NCBI GenBank assembly: GCA_945873855.1
Contig: CAMCEN010000001.1
Coordinates: 62,001-126,000 of the forward strand
Length of the DNA stretch: 64,000 nucleotides
Direction of reading: 5' to 3'
Source of the DNA: an uncultured Campylobacter sp.
GTDB lineage: Bacteria; Campylobacterota; Campylobacteria; Campylobacterales; Campylobacteraceae
Position numbers and translations under genes: made by a program. The notes below the pieces were generated by a model, which saw only the letters and a program-made list of their open reading frames with translations, searched no databases and was not told the DNA's origin. Shown here in pieces: positions 16,501-26,764 of the stretch; position 1 is the stretch's first letter; each line of letters begins with the position of its first letter.

Positions 16501-16710
16501 CTTGTGCCTTTAAAAAAATATATAGGAATTCTAGAATTCCTAAGCCTTGTGTCATCCCCCGACTTGATCGGGGGATCTCATCACAAATAAATTTAGAATT
16601 CTAAAATTCTAGAATTCTATATAGAGATCCTTAGATCAAGCCAGAGGATGACATAATAGGGAATTCTAGAATTCCTAAGCTAAACTTCAAGGAATTCTAG
16701 AATTCCTAGC
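16501..16710. repeat. short repeat block downstream of amiA
   Basis: No gene. It holds the GTCATCCCCCGACTTGATCG hairpin element (about 16551-16580), a decayed opposite copy (AGATCCTTAGATCAAGCCAG, about 16624-16643), and several GGAATTCTAGAATTCC copies. Confidence 0.85.
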
Positions 16711-18462
16711 CTACAAATTTTTAGCAAAATACTCATCTACACCATCAGCTATGCCTTTTGCTAGGCGGTCTTGGTATTTTGAGTTTGCGATTTTTTGGCT
16801 CTCGTCTGGGTGAGAGATGTAGCCGATTTCTATTAGCACCGCAGGCATGAGAGCACCCACTAGCACCCAAAATGGTGCCTCTCTAACCCCACCATCGCTT
16901 ACTTTGTAGCCAGTTCGCACGCTTTTTAAAAGGGCTGCTTGCATATCGATTGCAAGCTTATTGCTAGCGATGATTTTTTCGCGGTTTAAAAAGTTTAGAA
17001 AACTTACTTTCGTAAAATAATTCATCTCATCAGTATCTGCTTTGTTTTCTAGATTTGCAGCGTTCATTGAACGCTCAGAGCGTGACGGACTTAGAAAAAA
17101 GGTCTCAATTCCGTTCATACTCTTAGCTTTTTGTTTATTTGGCGCAGCGTTTGCGTGAATAGAGATAAAAAGGTGCGCGCCTTTATCATTTGCAAAGCTA
17201 GTGCGAGATCTAAGCTTGATAAAGCGGTCGTTGCTGCGAGTAAAAAGCACCTTGTATCCACGCTCTTTTAGCAAGCTGGCGGTTTTTTTGCTTACATTTA
17301 GCACTATGTCTTTTTCACGCAGCTTTTTATTTTGGCTAAGCGCGCCAACATCATCTCCGCCATGCCCTGGGTCAAGCACTATAATTTTGCTAGCTTTTTG
17401 CTTTTTACTTAGTTTATTGCCGGCAGCTGTGGCGGTATCAGCTGTGATTTTCATAGCTTTTTGATTTACTGGTTCTGGCTTTTTAGCTATTTTTTTATCA
17501 TTTTTAGTGTTTTGGGTTTTTACGGTTTTTTCTGCCTTATTTTCGCTAGTTTTTTCGCTAGTTTTTTCTGTGCTAGCTACTTTTTTTGCGGTTTTTTTGG
17601 TATTTTGTTCTGCTTTTTGTTCTGCTTTTTGCTCTGTTTTTTGTGCTAGCTTTTTGCTAAAAGTTATTTCTTTTTCATCTATTTGAGCGTAAATTTGGCT
17701 TTTTTTAGCATCTTCAAAGACTATTCGCACGGTGCTTGGATCTTTTTGGGCTATACGAATTTTGGCTGAAATGCCGTTTTGTGGGATAGGGAATTTGTTA
17801 GGCAAAATGCCAGTTATATCATAGACATTGCGCCAGCTATCCTTTGAACTAAGAGCGAAGTTTTTTAGCTCGTCTTCATTTATATTGCGGTTTAGCTTTA
17901 TTTTTAGAGAGTTTTTATCGCTTAGCACTTCAAGCACTCTTAGGCTTTTTGGCTCTGCTTTTGCTTCTTTTTTTGCTTCTACTTTTTGCGATTTTTGCTC
18001 TTTGGTTTGTGTTATTATGGATTTAGTGTTTGTTTTTTGTTCTGTATTTTTAGTTTCTTTTTTAGTTTCTTTTTTAGCTTCTTGGGCACTATCTTTATTT
18101 TGGCTTTTTGGAGTAGATTTTTTAGTGTTATTTTTATCAGTGTTATTTTCATCAGCGTTATTTTTATCAGCGTTTTTAGCATTAGCCTGACTTAGACTAG
18201 CTAGTTCTTTTTTTAGGGTTTTTGAGTTTACGCCAAAGACATCATTTGCCTTTATTAGACGCTCCAAACTAGCTTTTTTACACTCCAAATCATCGTTTAT
18301 AACTGATTTTATATAGGCGTTTTTGATTTCATTGTGTAGGCGCTGGCGTTCTTTTGCGCCTACTTCTATGAAGTTTTTGTCAAACTCACTAAAATCACAA
18401 GCACCAAAAACCACACTTATAAAAAGTGTGATTAAGGCTAAAAATCTACTTATTTTCCCCAT
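16711..18462 (-). CDS. amiA: N-acetylmuramoyl-L-alanine amidase with AMIN domain
   Basis: Zinc amidase that cuts the MurNAc-L-Ala bond in septal peptidoglycan. 583 residues: signal peptide (FLALITLFISVVFGAC), an N-terminal helical part, a Lys/Asn/Thr-rich linker, an AMIN-like beta domain (about 180-275), a second Lys/Glu/Thr-rich linker with repeated KAEQ, and the catalytic Amidase_3 domain from about residue 362: IIVLDPGHGGDDVGAL (His), REKDIVLNVSKKTASLL (Glu), HLFISIHANAAPN (His), and VLIEIGYISHPDE (Glu). The linkers are low complexity and likely vary in length between strains. It overlaps the nitronate monooxygenase gene by 17 bp. Confidence 0.93.
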   Translation of the reverse strand: MGKISRFLALITLFISVVFGACDFSEFDKNFIEVGAKERQRLHNEIKNAYIKSVINDDLECKKASLERLIKANDVFGVNSKTLKKELASLSQANAKNADKNNADENNTDKNNTKKSTPKSQNKDSAQEAKKETKKETKNTEQKTNTKSIITQTKEQKSQKVEAKKEAKAEPKSLRVLEVLSDKNSLKIKLNRNINEDELKNFALSSKDSWRNVYDITGILPNKFPIPQNGISAKIRIAQKDPSTVRIVFEDAKKSQIYAQIDEKEITFSKKLAQKTEQKAEQKAEQNTKKTAKKVASTEKTSEKTSENKAEKTVKTQNTKNDKKIAKKPEPVNQKAMKITADTATAAGNKLSKKQKASKIIVLDPGHGGDDVGALSQNKKLREKDIVLNVSKKTASLLKERGYKVLFTRSNDRFIKLRSRTSFANDKGAHLFISIHANAAPNKQKAKSMNGIETFFLSPSRSERSMNAANLENKADTDEMNYFTKVSFLNFLNREKIIASNKLAIDMQAALLKSVRTGYKVSDGGVREAPFWVLVGALMPAVLIEIGYISHPDESQKIANSKYQDRLAKGIADGVDEYFAKNL

Positions 18463-19558
18463 GAATTAGTTTGCCAATTAGCTCTTTTACACTTATTATT
18501 TCTTTTAGGCGGTAGCCATTTGCACCGCTAAAAAATAGCCCTGTCTCAAGGCGTCCCATCACGCCATCATATAGTCTATCTGCTATACAATACCCTACTT
18601 TTTTTGCGCCCTCTCCACGGTTGCATGGAGCTACGCAGTTACTGATGCAGTTTATTTTTGGAGCCTCGCCTTTTTGCATTAGTTTAAAAAGATTTGTTTT
18701 TATACCACGGGCTGGATAGCCAACTGGGCTTTTTATTAGCTCGATGTCTTCTTTTTTTGCTGAGATTAAAGTTTGCTTAAACTCAAGGCTTGCATCGCAC
18801 TCATGCGTGCCTATGAAGCGAGTTCCCATTTGAACACCACTTGCGCCTAGGCTCATAGCGTTTTTGATATCATCGTGATCCCAGATACCGCCGGCTGCAA
18901 TTACTGGTATAGGCGAGCCTTTTTGCTTAGCCCACTCATTTGCCTCAGCTACTACTGGGGCAATTAGCTTTTCAAGCTGGTAGTTTGGATCTATACACTG
19001 CTCGTAGCTAAAGCCTTGATGACCGCCTGAGAGTGGGCCTTCTAGCACCACAGCATCAGGCAGCACGCCATAGCGAGAAAGCCAGCGTTTACAGATGATT
19101 TTTAGAGCTTGGACTGAGCTTACTATTGGCACCAAGGCTACTTCTTTGAAGTCTTTTGTAAACTCAGGCAAGCTAGTAGGCAAGCCTGCGCCGCTTATTA
19201 TTATGTTTATGCCATGCTCGCAGGCATCTTTTACTATCCTAGCATAGTCATTACAAGCACACATGATATTTGCAGCTAGTGGAGCATCGCCGCAGATTTT
19301 TCTAGCATTATCTATTATAGCTTTAAAGCCCTCTCTTGAGTAAAAGTTTATGCTATCAAGAGGCTTGTCTTTTAGCGTTTTAGCGGCGTATTTTAGGTGG
19401 TCGTAGTATCCTGTGCCAACAGAGCTGATCACGCCAAGGGCACCATTTGCGCTTACAGTGCCAGCTAGTTTGTCCCAGCTTATGCCTAGTCCCATGCCAC
19501 CTTGGACTATGGGATATTTTATCTCGTATTTACCTATTTTTAAGCTTTTAAATTCCAT
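18446..19558 (-). CDS. nitronate monooxygenase-family FMN protein
   Basis: TIM-barrel flavoprotein of the 2-nitropropane dioxygenase/NMO family, 370 residues. Motifs: [42 protein letters not shown], and [20 protein letters not shown] followed by [16 protein letters not shown], which bind FMN phosphate. [20 protein letters not shown] is a C-terminal cysteine-rich segment. The enzyme oxidises nitronates or serves as an enoyl reductase-like FMN protein; the substrate is not shown by sequence. Translationally coupled to tyrS (11-bp overlap) and amiA. Confidence 0.87.
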   Translation of the reverse strand: MEFKSLKIGKYEIKYPIVQGGMGLGISWDKLAGTVSANGALGVISSVGTGYYDHLKYAAKTLKDKPLDSINFYSREGFKAIIDNARKICGDAPLAANIMCACNDYARIVKDACEHGINIIISGAGLPTSLPEFTKDFKEVALVPIVSSVQALKIICKRWLSRYGVLPDAVVLEGPLSGGHQGFSYEQCIDPNYQLEKLIAPVVAEANEWAKQKGSPIPVIAAGGIWDHDDIKNAMSLGASGVQMGTRFIGTHECDASLEFKQTLISAKKEDIELIKSPVGYPARGIKTNLFKLMQKGEAPKINCISNCVAPCNRGEGAKKVGYCIADRLYDGVMGRLETGLFFSGANGYRLKEIISVKELIGKLIHGENK

Positions 19559-20759
19559 TTTTTACCTTTAGTTTTGCATAAGCTTTTTTGCCCACTTGTA
19601 GCACATACTCTCCAGATTCTAAGTGTAGCTGCTCGTCATTTATTTTGCTTTGATTTATGCTTACTGAGTTTGCCTTTATCGCGCGTCTTGCATCAGAGCT
19701 TGAGCTTACTAGGCCACACAGCTTTAGAGCCTCTACTATCCAGATTTTACCCTTGCTTTCATACTCTTTCATATCGCTTGGCAGTGCGCCCTTGCTGTGA
19801 ACGCTCTCCCACTCAGCTCTAGCAGATTTTGCGTTAGCCTCGTCATAAAAGCGCTCTACAAGCTCGCAGCCAAGGGCCTTTTTTGCTTCCATAGGATGAA
19901 CACTGCCATCTTCTACGCTAGCTTTTAGAGCTTCTATCTCATCTACGCTTTTGTTTGATAGCAATAAATACCACTCCCACATAAGCTCATCGCTTATACT
20001 CATAACCTTAGCAAATATCGTATTTGCTGGCTCTGAAATGCCTATATAATTGCCTAGGCTTTTACTCATTTTGTTTGTGCCATCAAGCCCTACTAACAAA
20101 GGCATCATCAGCACGGCTTGTTCTTTGCCAACCTCATAAGTACGCTGTAAGGTGCGACCCATAAGCAAATTAAACTTTTGATCCGTGCCACCTAGTTCTA
20201 TATCGCATTTCATCGCAACACTATCATAGCCTTGTAGCAATGGATATAAAAACTCGCTAATTGCTATGCTTTGTTGTGCGTTATAACGCTTTGTAAAATC
20301 ATCACGCTCAAGCATTCTAGTAACGCTAAAAGTGCCAGCTAGCGCAATTAGCCCACCAGCTCCTAGTTCATTTAGCCACTCTGAGTTAAACATAATCTGC
20401 GTTTTGGCAGGATCAAGGACTTTGAAAACTTGTTCTTTGTAGGTCTCAGCGTTTTTTTCTACTTCTTTTTGGCTAAGAACCTTTCTAGTTACGCTCTTGC
20501 CAGTAGGATCGCCTATGCGGGCTGTGAAATCACCGATCAAAAACTGCACCTTTGCGCCGTGTTTTTGTAAAAAAGCAAGCTTGTTCAAAATTACCGTATG
20601 CCCTAGGTGCAAATCAGCCGCAGTAGGATCCATGCCGATTTTTACCAAAAACTCCTTGCCATTTTCATAATAATCTTTTATAAGCTTTTCAATGCGCTCA
20701 AAATCTATTATCTCAGCAGTGCCTTTTTTTAGTTCTTTTATGATTTCATTTATATTCAA
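19548..20759 (-). CDS. tyrS: tyrosyl-tRNA synthetase
   Basis: Class I synthetase charging tRNA(Tyr), 403 residues. The HIGH motif is HLGH in [15 protein letters not shown] and the KMSKS motif is intact in [12 protein letters not shown]. The last 60 residues are an S4 RNA-binding domain ([17 protein letters not shown]). Start is TTG at 20759 with AAAGGA a normal distance upstream; no ATG fits. It lies downstream of spoT, with a single palindrome between them. Confidence 0.97.
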   Translation of the reverse strand: MNINEIIKELKKGTAEIIDFERIEKLIKDYYENGKEFLVKIGMDPTAADLHLGHTVILNKLAFLQKHGAKVQFLIGDFTARIGDPTGKSVTRKVLSQKEVEKNAETYKEQVFKVLDPAKTQIMFNSEWLNELGAGGLIALAGTFSVTRMLERDDFTKRYNAQQSIAISEFLYPLLQGYDSVAMKCDIELGGTDQKFNLLMGRTLQRTYEVGKEQAVLMMPLLVGLDGTNKMSKSLGNYIGISEPANTIFAKVMSISDELMWEWYLLLSNKSVDEIEALKASVEDGSVHPMEAKKALGCELVERFYDEANAKSARAEWESVHSKGALPSDMKEYESKGKIWIVEALKLCGLVSSSSDARRAIKANSVSINQSKINDEQLHLESGEYVLQVGKKAYAKLKVKNGI

Positions 20760-20839
20760 AGTCTTTCCTTTTTTTGCTTAGGAATTCTAGAATTCCTACT
20801 ATTTAGATTCTACCAAGCTTAAACTCAAATCTAGAATTC

Positions 20840-23023
20840 CTAGCTAGAATAAGCATCAGCTAGCGAGCTAAACTCCACGATTTTATACTTATTTTTTAGG
20901 CTTTCCATTACCTTTTGACTATCTACATTTTCTACTATTTGAATAACAAGCTCAAAGTACTCAGCACTATCCTCCTCGCCGCCATCAGCTAGATTTATGG
21001 TAACTAAGTCTATTTTTAGCTTAGCAAGGTCTGTTAAAAACTCAGCCAAAGACCCACGCTTATTCTCCAAGCTTAGTATGATTTTATAGCGATCAGGTGC
21101 GACCTTTGTCCATTTTACAAAAATCATCTCTTCGCCACTTTCTACTAGCTTAGATGCGCGCTCGCAAAGCTTGTGGTGAACTACAGCTCTGTGTCCGTGG
21201 CGAAAGCCCATTATATCATCGCCACGCTTAGGGTTACAACAATAATCAAACTCGGCTGATGTTATTTTATAATTGCTATAAATAACAATATTATCACATT
21301 TTTGTTTTTTGATTTCGTATTTTTTGCCAAGACCACCGATGCCAAGAATTTTATCTTTGCCGTATTTTTTAAGCGCATTTACCACATCTTGTAAAAACGC
21401 AGAATCAGTAGAAACCTTAAAGATTTTTTTGCTTAGATTTTCGCTTAATATCCAGCTTTCAATCACATCTACTGGGCGAGAGAAAATCGCTGAGATGATC
21501 TTTCTAGCAACTTTTTCGTTGATTTCACGCAGTTTTTGACGGCAGTAGTTGCGTATGGTTACCCTTGCTTTGCCAGTTTTTACGCTATTAAGCCAACTGC
21601 AGCGCAGCTTTGGCTCATCGCCAGTTATGATTCGCACGATATCACCATTTTTTAGCTCGGTTAGCAAAGGCACTTTGATTTTGTTTATATACGCTTCGCT
21701 TGCGTGAAGTCCTACCTCAGAGTGTATCTCATAAGCATAGTCCAAAGCAGTAGCTCCCCTAGGCAGCGTAAAAATACGTCCAGTTGGCGAGTAAACAGCG
21801 ATATCTTCTACATACAAGCTATCTTTGGCAAACTCGTAGAGATCTTCTGGGGTTTTTTCATGCTCGTCGATTTGGCTGATGTCTTTTAGCCAGTCGGTTT
21901 TCACAGCTGCTGCGCCGCTATGCTTGTATTTCCAGTGAGCCGCTAGGCCGTATTCGGCGGTTTTGTGCATATTAAAGGTGCGGATTTGCGCCTCTATTAT
22001 GCTTTGATCATCAAAAAGCGTAGTGTGCAAGGTGCGATATCCATTTTGTTTTGGCAGTGCGATATAGTCCTTAAACCTAGCGATAAGTGGATTAAAGTTC
22101 GTGTGCAAAATTCCAAGCACCAAATAGCAATCAAGCTCATCAGGCACGATGATACGCACAGCTAGCAAGTCTAAAATTTCCTCTAAGCTAATGCCCTTGC
22201 GCTGCATTTTTAGATAGATTGAGTAGTAATGCTTGATGCGTTTTTGTATCTCAAAGCTATCTTCGCTAAAGCCATTTGCTAGCAGCTGCTCGCTTACTTT
22301 TTGGCTAAATTCATTTATTTTTAGCTGCAATTGCTGCTTGGCATCATTGATAAAATCATCGATTTTAGCATATTCTTCAGGCATAACATACTTAAAGGCT
22401 AGATCTTCAAGTATATTTTTTATAGCTGAAATTCCAAGTCTGTGGGCAATAGGCGCATACACTACAAGCGTTTCTTCTGCTATGCGCTTTTGCTTATCAG
22501 GGCGAAGAGCATCAAGTGTTAGCATATTGTGTAAGCGGTCGCACAGCTTAATAAATAGCACCCTAACATCCTCAATGCTAGCTAATAGCATTTTGCGAAA
22601 GCTCATAGCCGAGGCAGTTAGCTTTTCGTTTGAGCTAGAGCTTACTAGCTCGTCTTTGCGAATTGCGACGATTTTGGTTAGTCCATTTACTAGCGAGCAG
22701 ACATCCTTGCCAAAGTCAAAGGTAAGCTGCTCCTCATCACACTCAGTATCCTCTACTACATCGTGTAAAAGTGCTGCTATTAGCATACTTTCATCGCCAC
22801 CCATATGTGCGACAAATGAAGTTACCAAAATAGGATGTATGCTATAAGGCTCACCACTTTTTCTAGTTTGTCCATCATGTGAGCTGATACAGTAGTCTAC
22901 GGCTTTTAGCAAAATTCCAGTAGGTTTTGCTACGCTATATAAGATATCCTTTGCATCTTCAAGCGTGTGGCAGGCGCAAACTCTATCTATTAGCTCTTCT
23001 AGGCTATTATCACTGCGGTTCAT
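20840..23023 (-). CDS. spoT: bifunctional (p)ppGpp synthetase/hydrolase
   Basis: RelA/SpoT homologue controlling the stringent response, 727 residues. Order: HD hydrolase (about 40-190) with SIHPILVTSFVAHMGGDES and LLHDVVEDTE (HDxxED intact), synthetase (about 240-370) with RIKHYYSIYLKMQRKG and YIALPKQNGYRTLHTTL, TGS (about 400-465), and a C-terminal ACT domain (from about 650). Both catalytic halves look functional, as expected for the single RSH protein of this lineage. Its ATG shares one base with the rpoZ stop. Confidence 0.97.
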   Translation of the reverse strand: MNRSDNSLEELIDRVCACHTLEDAKDILYSVAKPTGILLKAVDYCISSHDGQTRKSGEPYSIHPILVTSFVAHMGGDESMLIAALLHDVVEDTECDEEQLTFDFGKDVCSLVNGLTKIVAIRKDELVSSSSNEKLTASAMSFRKMLLASIEDVRVLFIKLCDRLHNMLTLDALRPDKQKRIAEETLVVYAPIAHRLGISAIKNILEDLAFKYVMPEEYAKIDDFINDAKQQLQLKINEFSQKVSEQLLANGFSEDSFEIQKRIKHYYSIYLKMQRKGISLEEILDLLAVRIIVPDELDCYLVLGILHTNFNPLIARFKDYIALPKQNGYRTLHTTLFDDQSIIEAQIRTFNMHKTAEYGLAAHWKYKHSGAAAVKTDWLKDISQIDEHEKTPEDLYEFAKDSLYVEDIAVYSPTGRIFTLPRGATALDYAYEIHSEVGLHASEAYINKIKVPLLTELKNGDIVRIITGDEPKLRCSWLNSVKTGKARVTIRNYCRQKLREINEKVARKIISAIFSRPVDVIESWILSENLSKKIFKVSTDSAFLQDVVNALKKYGKDKILGIGGLGKKYEIKKQKCDNIVIYSNYKITSAEFDYCCNPKRGDDIMGFRHGHRAVVHHKLCERASKLVESGEEMIFVKWTKVAPDRYKIILSLENKRGSLAEFLTDLAKLKIDLVTINLADGGEEDSAEYFELVIQIVENVDSQKVMESLKNKYKIVEFSSLADAYSS

Positions 23024-23220
23024 TAGTCATCAATGCTTATTTTGCCCTCTGCGATTTCACGCAAAGCGATATCTACATTTTTTAGCTTAGCTGTATCATC
23101 TATGAGAGGCTCAGCACCATTTCCTAGTTGTTCTGCTCTTTTTGCTACGATTAAAGATAGCTTGTATCTATCATCGCCTACTTTTTCAAGGGCTTTTGTT
23201 ATTATTTGTTCGCTTCTCAT
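23023..23220 (-). CDS. rpoZ: RNA polymerase omega subunit
   Basis: A 65-residue omega subunit, which stabilises the beta-prime subunit. [20 protein letters not shown] and [13 protein letters not shown] match the family's conserved N-terminal part. It lies directly upstream of spoT with a one-base overlap, the pairing usual in many bacteria. Confidence 0.95.
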   Translation of the reverse strand: MRSEQIITKALEKVGDDRYKLSLIVAKRAEQLGNGAEPLIDDTAKLKNVDIALREIAEGKISIDD

Positions 23221-23234
23221 TTTTATCCTTTGTT

Positions 23235-23352
23235 TTAGTTTTGTGTTTTAGCCTCTTTGTTACTTTGGTGAGCTATCCAGTACATCATACAAGTAGCCAC
23301 TACTCCTATGCCCAAAGCTAACCAAGCTGAAAAATCAATATATTCTAAAATG

Positions 23353-23360
<8 letters not shown>
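23235..23360 (-). CDS. 41-residue single-pass membrane protein
   Basis: Small gene reading [20 protein letters not shown] then [20 protein letters not shown] and N. Residues about 12-31 form a membrane helix; the tail is polar. The start follows AAAAAGGAAATAAAA and overlaps the end of the upstream frame at 23353, so the two are coupled. It resembles the 34-residue gene at 5653-5757 in size, layout (aromatic YW end of the helix, short Lys-containing tail) and upstream partner. Function unknown. Confidence 0.65.
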
Positions 23361-24279
<919 letters not shown>

Positions 24280-24323
24280 CTACAAAAATTCGCAGATTTT
24301 AGCCAAAAAAGCCTTAAAAAGCG

Positions 24324-25421
24324 TTAAAAACTATCTATTAAATCGGTAAAAATCGCTTTTAGCTTTTTAACTTCATCTATGCTAACACGCTCGTTTATTT
24401 GATGAATTCTATCATTACACACGCCAAACTCCACCACACTCACGCCAAACTCGCTTAAATGCCTAGCATCGCTAGTGCCACCTGTGGTGCTAAGATGCGG
24501 TATAGTCGTGCAGTGCTTTTCTATAGCCATTGAGATAGCACGCACGATTTTACTATTTTTATCACTTAGATAAGGTTTTGATGTCTGTGCGATATTTAGT
24601 TCAAAATCAAGCCCTGCAAACACACTTTTAATGTAGTTTTCTACGCTCTCTAAGCTAGTTAGGTTTGAGTTTCGTACATTAAACATGATTTTAATATCTG
24701 CTGGAGTTACATTTACTACCTCCATGCCGCCTCTAATATCAGTTATCACGATTTTTGAAGGCTCAAAAAACTCATTTCCCCCGTCCATATCATGCCCTGC
24801 GATTTTTGCTAGCAGTGGGGCTATTTGATGGACTGGATTTATACATTTGCTTGGATAGGCTGCGTGACCTTGCTTGCCTCGCACTATGATTTTACCATTT
24901 ATTGAGCCACGACGACCGATTTTGATAGTATCGCCAAACTGGACGCATGTAGGCTCAGCCACCAGCGCAAAATCAGGCAAAATTCCTTGTTTTTTCATAT
25001 ATTCTAGCACTTTTATTGTGCCGTATTTGCCATCGCCTTCTTCATCGCTAGTTATTATCATGCTAAGTGTGCCGTTAAACTTAGTCTTATTAGCGTCTTT
25101 ACACGCTGAAATAAACGCCGCCACGCCAGCTTTCATATCCTGCGCACCCCTTGCATAGATAAAGCCATCTTTGCTAACAGGCTCAAAGGGATCACTCTCC
25201 CAGCCCTGCCCAGGTGGCACCACATCTATATGCCCAGCAAAGCACAAATGCTCGCCATCACCAAACTTACGCATCAAAAGCAGGTTTTTCGTGCCGCCCT
25301 CGTCTATGTTTGTGATAGTAAAATCATCCATAAGCATTGAAATATAATTCATCGCTCCATCGTCATTTGGCGTGATACTTTTAAAGCGCAAAAGCTCAGT
25401 TAAAATCTCTATTGTTTTCAT
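24324..25421 (-). CDS. dapE: succinyl-diaminopimelate desuccinylase
   Basis: Zinc peptidase-like enzyme of the lysine/meso-diaminopimelate route that hydrolyses N-succinyl-LL-DAP. 365 residues, full length. Metal ligands lie in [32 protein letters not shown], and [13 protein letters not shown]; a dimerisation domain occupies about 180-290, and [15 protein letters not shown] carries a further conserved block. It starts immediately after the LysE-type gene. Confidence 0.95.
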   Translation of the reverse strand: MKTIEILTELLRFKSITPNDDGAMNYISMLMDDFTITNIDEGGTKNLLLMRKFGDGEHLCFAGHIDVVPPGQGWESDPFEPVSKDGFIYARGAQDMKAGVAAFISACKDANKTKFNGTLSMIITSDEEGDGKYGTIKVLEYMKKQGILPDFALVAEPTCVQFGDTIKIGRRGSINGKIIVRGKQGHAAYPSKCINPVHQIAPLLAKIAGHDMDGGNEFFEPSKIVITDIRGGMEVVNVTPADIKIMFNVRNSNLTSLESVENYIKSVFAGLDFELNIAQTSKPYLSDKNSKIVRAISMAIEKHCTTIPHLSTTGGTSDARHLSEFGVSVVEFGVCNDRIHQINERVSIDEVKKLKAIFTDLIDSF

Positions 25422-26027
25422 CTAAATGTCCTTTAAAAATGTATTATAAATCAAAAACGCAGTAAAAAACAGCATCAGCACAGCCGAAACATACGAAAAA
25501 ATTCTAGCTACTTTAGCGCTGATAATGCGCCTAGCAAGCGATGTTATAAGACTAAGCCCAACCACCCAAGCAAAAAGCGCTAGTAGTACGCCAAGGGCTG
25601 CAATCATCCAGTTTGCGCTACTTGCGATCACAGATGAGAGCGAGAGCCAAAAGCCTATGATAAAAGGATTTATGCTATTTAGCCCAAGACCTTTTAAATA
25701 GCACGCAAGCAGGCTCTCGCCACGCTCTGTGCTAGTGATTTTAGCTAGCATTTTACTAGCGTTTTTGTAGCACGCCCATGTCATATAAAGCAAGAAAATC
25801 GCCCCAAAAATCGCAATGCTTTTAAAAATCCAAGGATTGTCAAATACTGCTAGCACGCCAAGGCTAAGTAGCACAAAGTAGAGAATATCTGCGCTCATCG
25901 CCCCCATCCCCAGAGCAAATCCACGCCCAAAAGAACTAAGCGAATAGTTCATTATAAGGATATTTAAAGGACCAATTGGAATAGCCACGCCAAGCCCTAG
26001 CAAAATGCCTGTGATAAAAGAATCCAC
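25422..26027 (-). CDS. LysE-family amino acid exporter
   Basis: A 201-residue membrane protein with about six hydrophobic segments. The start FITGILLGLGVAIPIGPLNI is the LysE/RhtB signature, and GLGLNSINPFIIGFWLSLSS is the second conserved half. Family members export basic or neutral amino acids; the substrate cannot be read. It starts at GTG and directly precedes dapE, a lysine pathway gene, which would fit lysine export but is only context. Confidence 0.88.
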   Translation of the reverse strand: MDSFITGILLGLGVAIPIGPLNILIMNYSLSSFGRGFALGMGAMSADILYFVLLSLGVLAVFDNPWIFKSIAIFGAIFLLYMTWACYKNASKMLAKITSTERGESLLACYLKGLGLNSINPFIIGFWLSLSSVIASSANWMIAALGVLLALFAWVVGLSLITSLARRIISAKVARIFSYVSAVLMLFFTAFLIYNTFLKDI

Positions 26028-26479
26028 AATTTACCTTATAATTTAAAATTGTGTAATTTTGCCTTTTTATTTTAAATTAAAGCTTAATTTTGCGCTTTTT
26101 TTATTTGGTTTTCTTGGGGGTACGGGGGTTTTCTTTTAGGGAATTCTAGATTAGGAATTCTAGAATTCTAGATTAGGAATTCTAGAATTCCACAAAATTC
26201 GTCATTGCGAGGAGTGAGTGAAGCGAACGACGAAGCAATCTCATTTATTAAGCCTTTTTATTAAGACTTGAACGAGATTGCTTCGGCTTTTTCAAAGCCT
26301 CGCAATGACGGAATTTTGAGCGGAATTTCGGCAATGACGGAATTTTAAATGAGATCCTCAGGTCAAGTTGGGGGATGACACAAGACTTGGGAATTCTAGA
26401 ATTCCCTAAACTAAAAATCTAGAATTGCTTAAAATTATTTTCTAATGTCTAAGCGGTAATATATCAATCTACTTGGAGT
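26028..26479. repeat. gene-free block with three repeat families
   Basis: No gene seen. It contains a GGGGGTACGGGGG element (about 26115), GGAATTCTAGAATTCC copies, a GTCATTGCGAGG...GAAGCAATCTC element (about 26202-26244) and its opposite-oriented partner (GAGATTGCTTCGG...CGCAATGACG, about 26272-26310), which together form a large inverted pair, and an AGATCCTCAGGTCAAG element (about 26348). Confidence 0.85.
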
Positions 26480-26701
26480 TTATTTCAAGCTTAAAGGCAT
26501 TTTTATAAAATATTCATTAAGTGGCGCATCAAAATCATCGCTGATTTTTACGATTTTATCTTTTAGCAAGCCAAAGGCTGATTTTTGCTCATTTACAAAC
26601 TCATCAAGCACAGTGATAATCACTTTTTGATTTTTCTGCGCTTTAAAGTTTTCAAAAGTCTTTATACTATCGCCATCAAAATATCCATTTGCCACTAGCA
26701 T
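26480..26701 (-). CDS. orphan antitoxin-like protein
   Basis: A 73-residue protein that starts LVANGYFDGDSIKTFENF and has KVIITVLDEFVNE, followed by a KISDDFDAPLNEYF end. This layout (short beta start, VTVLDE block, DFDxPL tail) resembles small antitoxins that pair with PIN-type toxins. No toxin follows: downstream DNA has only short broken frames and then repeats. It is either a solitary remnant or a protein of other function. Confidence 0.5.
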   Translation of the reverse strand: MLVANGYFDGDSIKTFENFKAQKNQKVIITVLDEFVNEQKSAFGLLKDKIVKISDDFDAPLNEYFIKMPLSLK

Positions 26702-26764
26702 AACTTCTCCTTATTACAAATGCCAAATTCTAGCATAATTTTTAGAATTTATAAATCTAAAATT

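Noticed and set aside
22233-22847. A 204-codon frame antisense to spoT
   Set aside because: Shadow of the SpoT coding frame, which is strongly conserved; no start signals.
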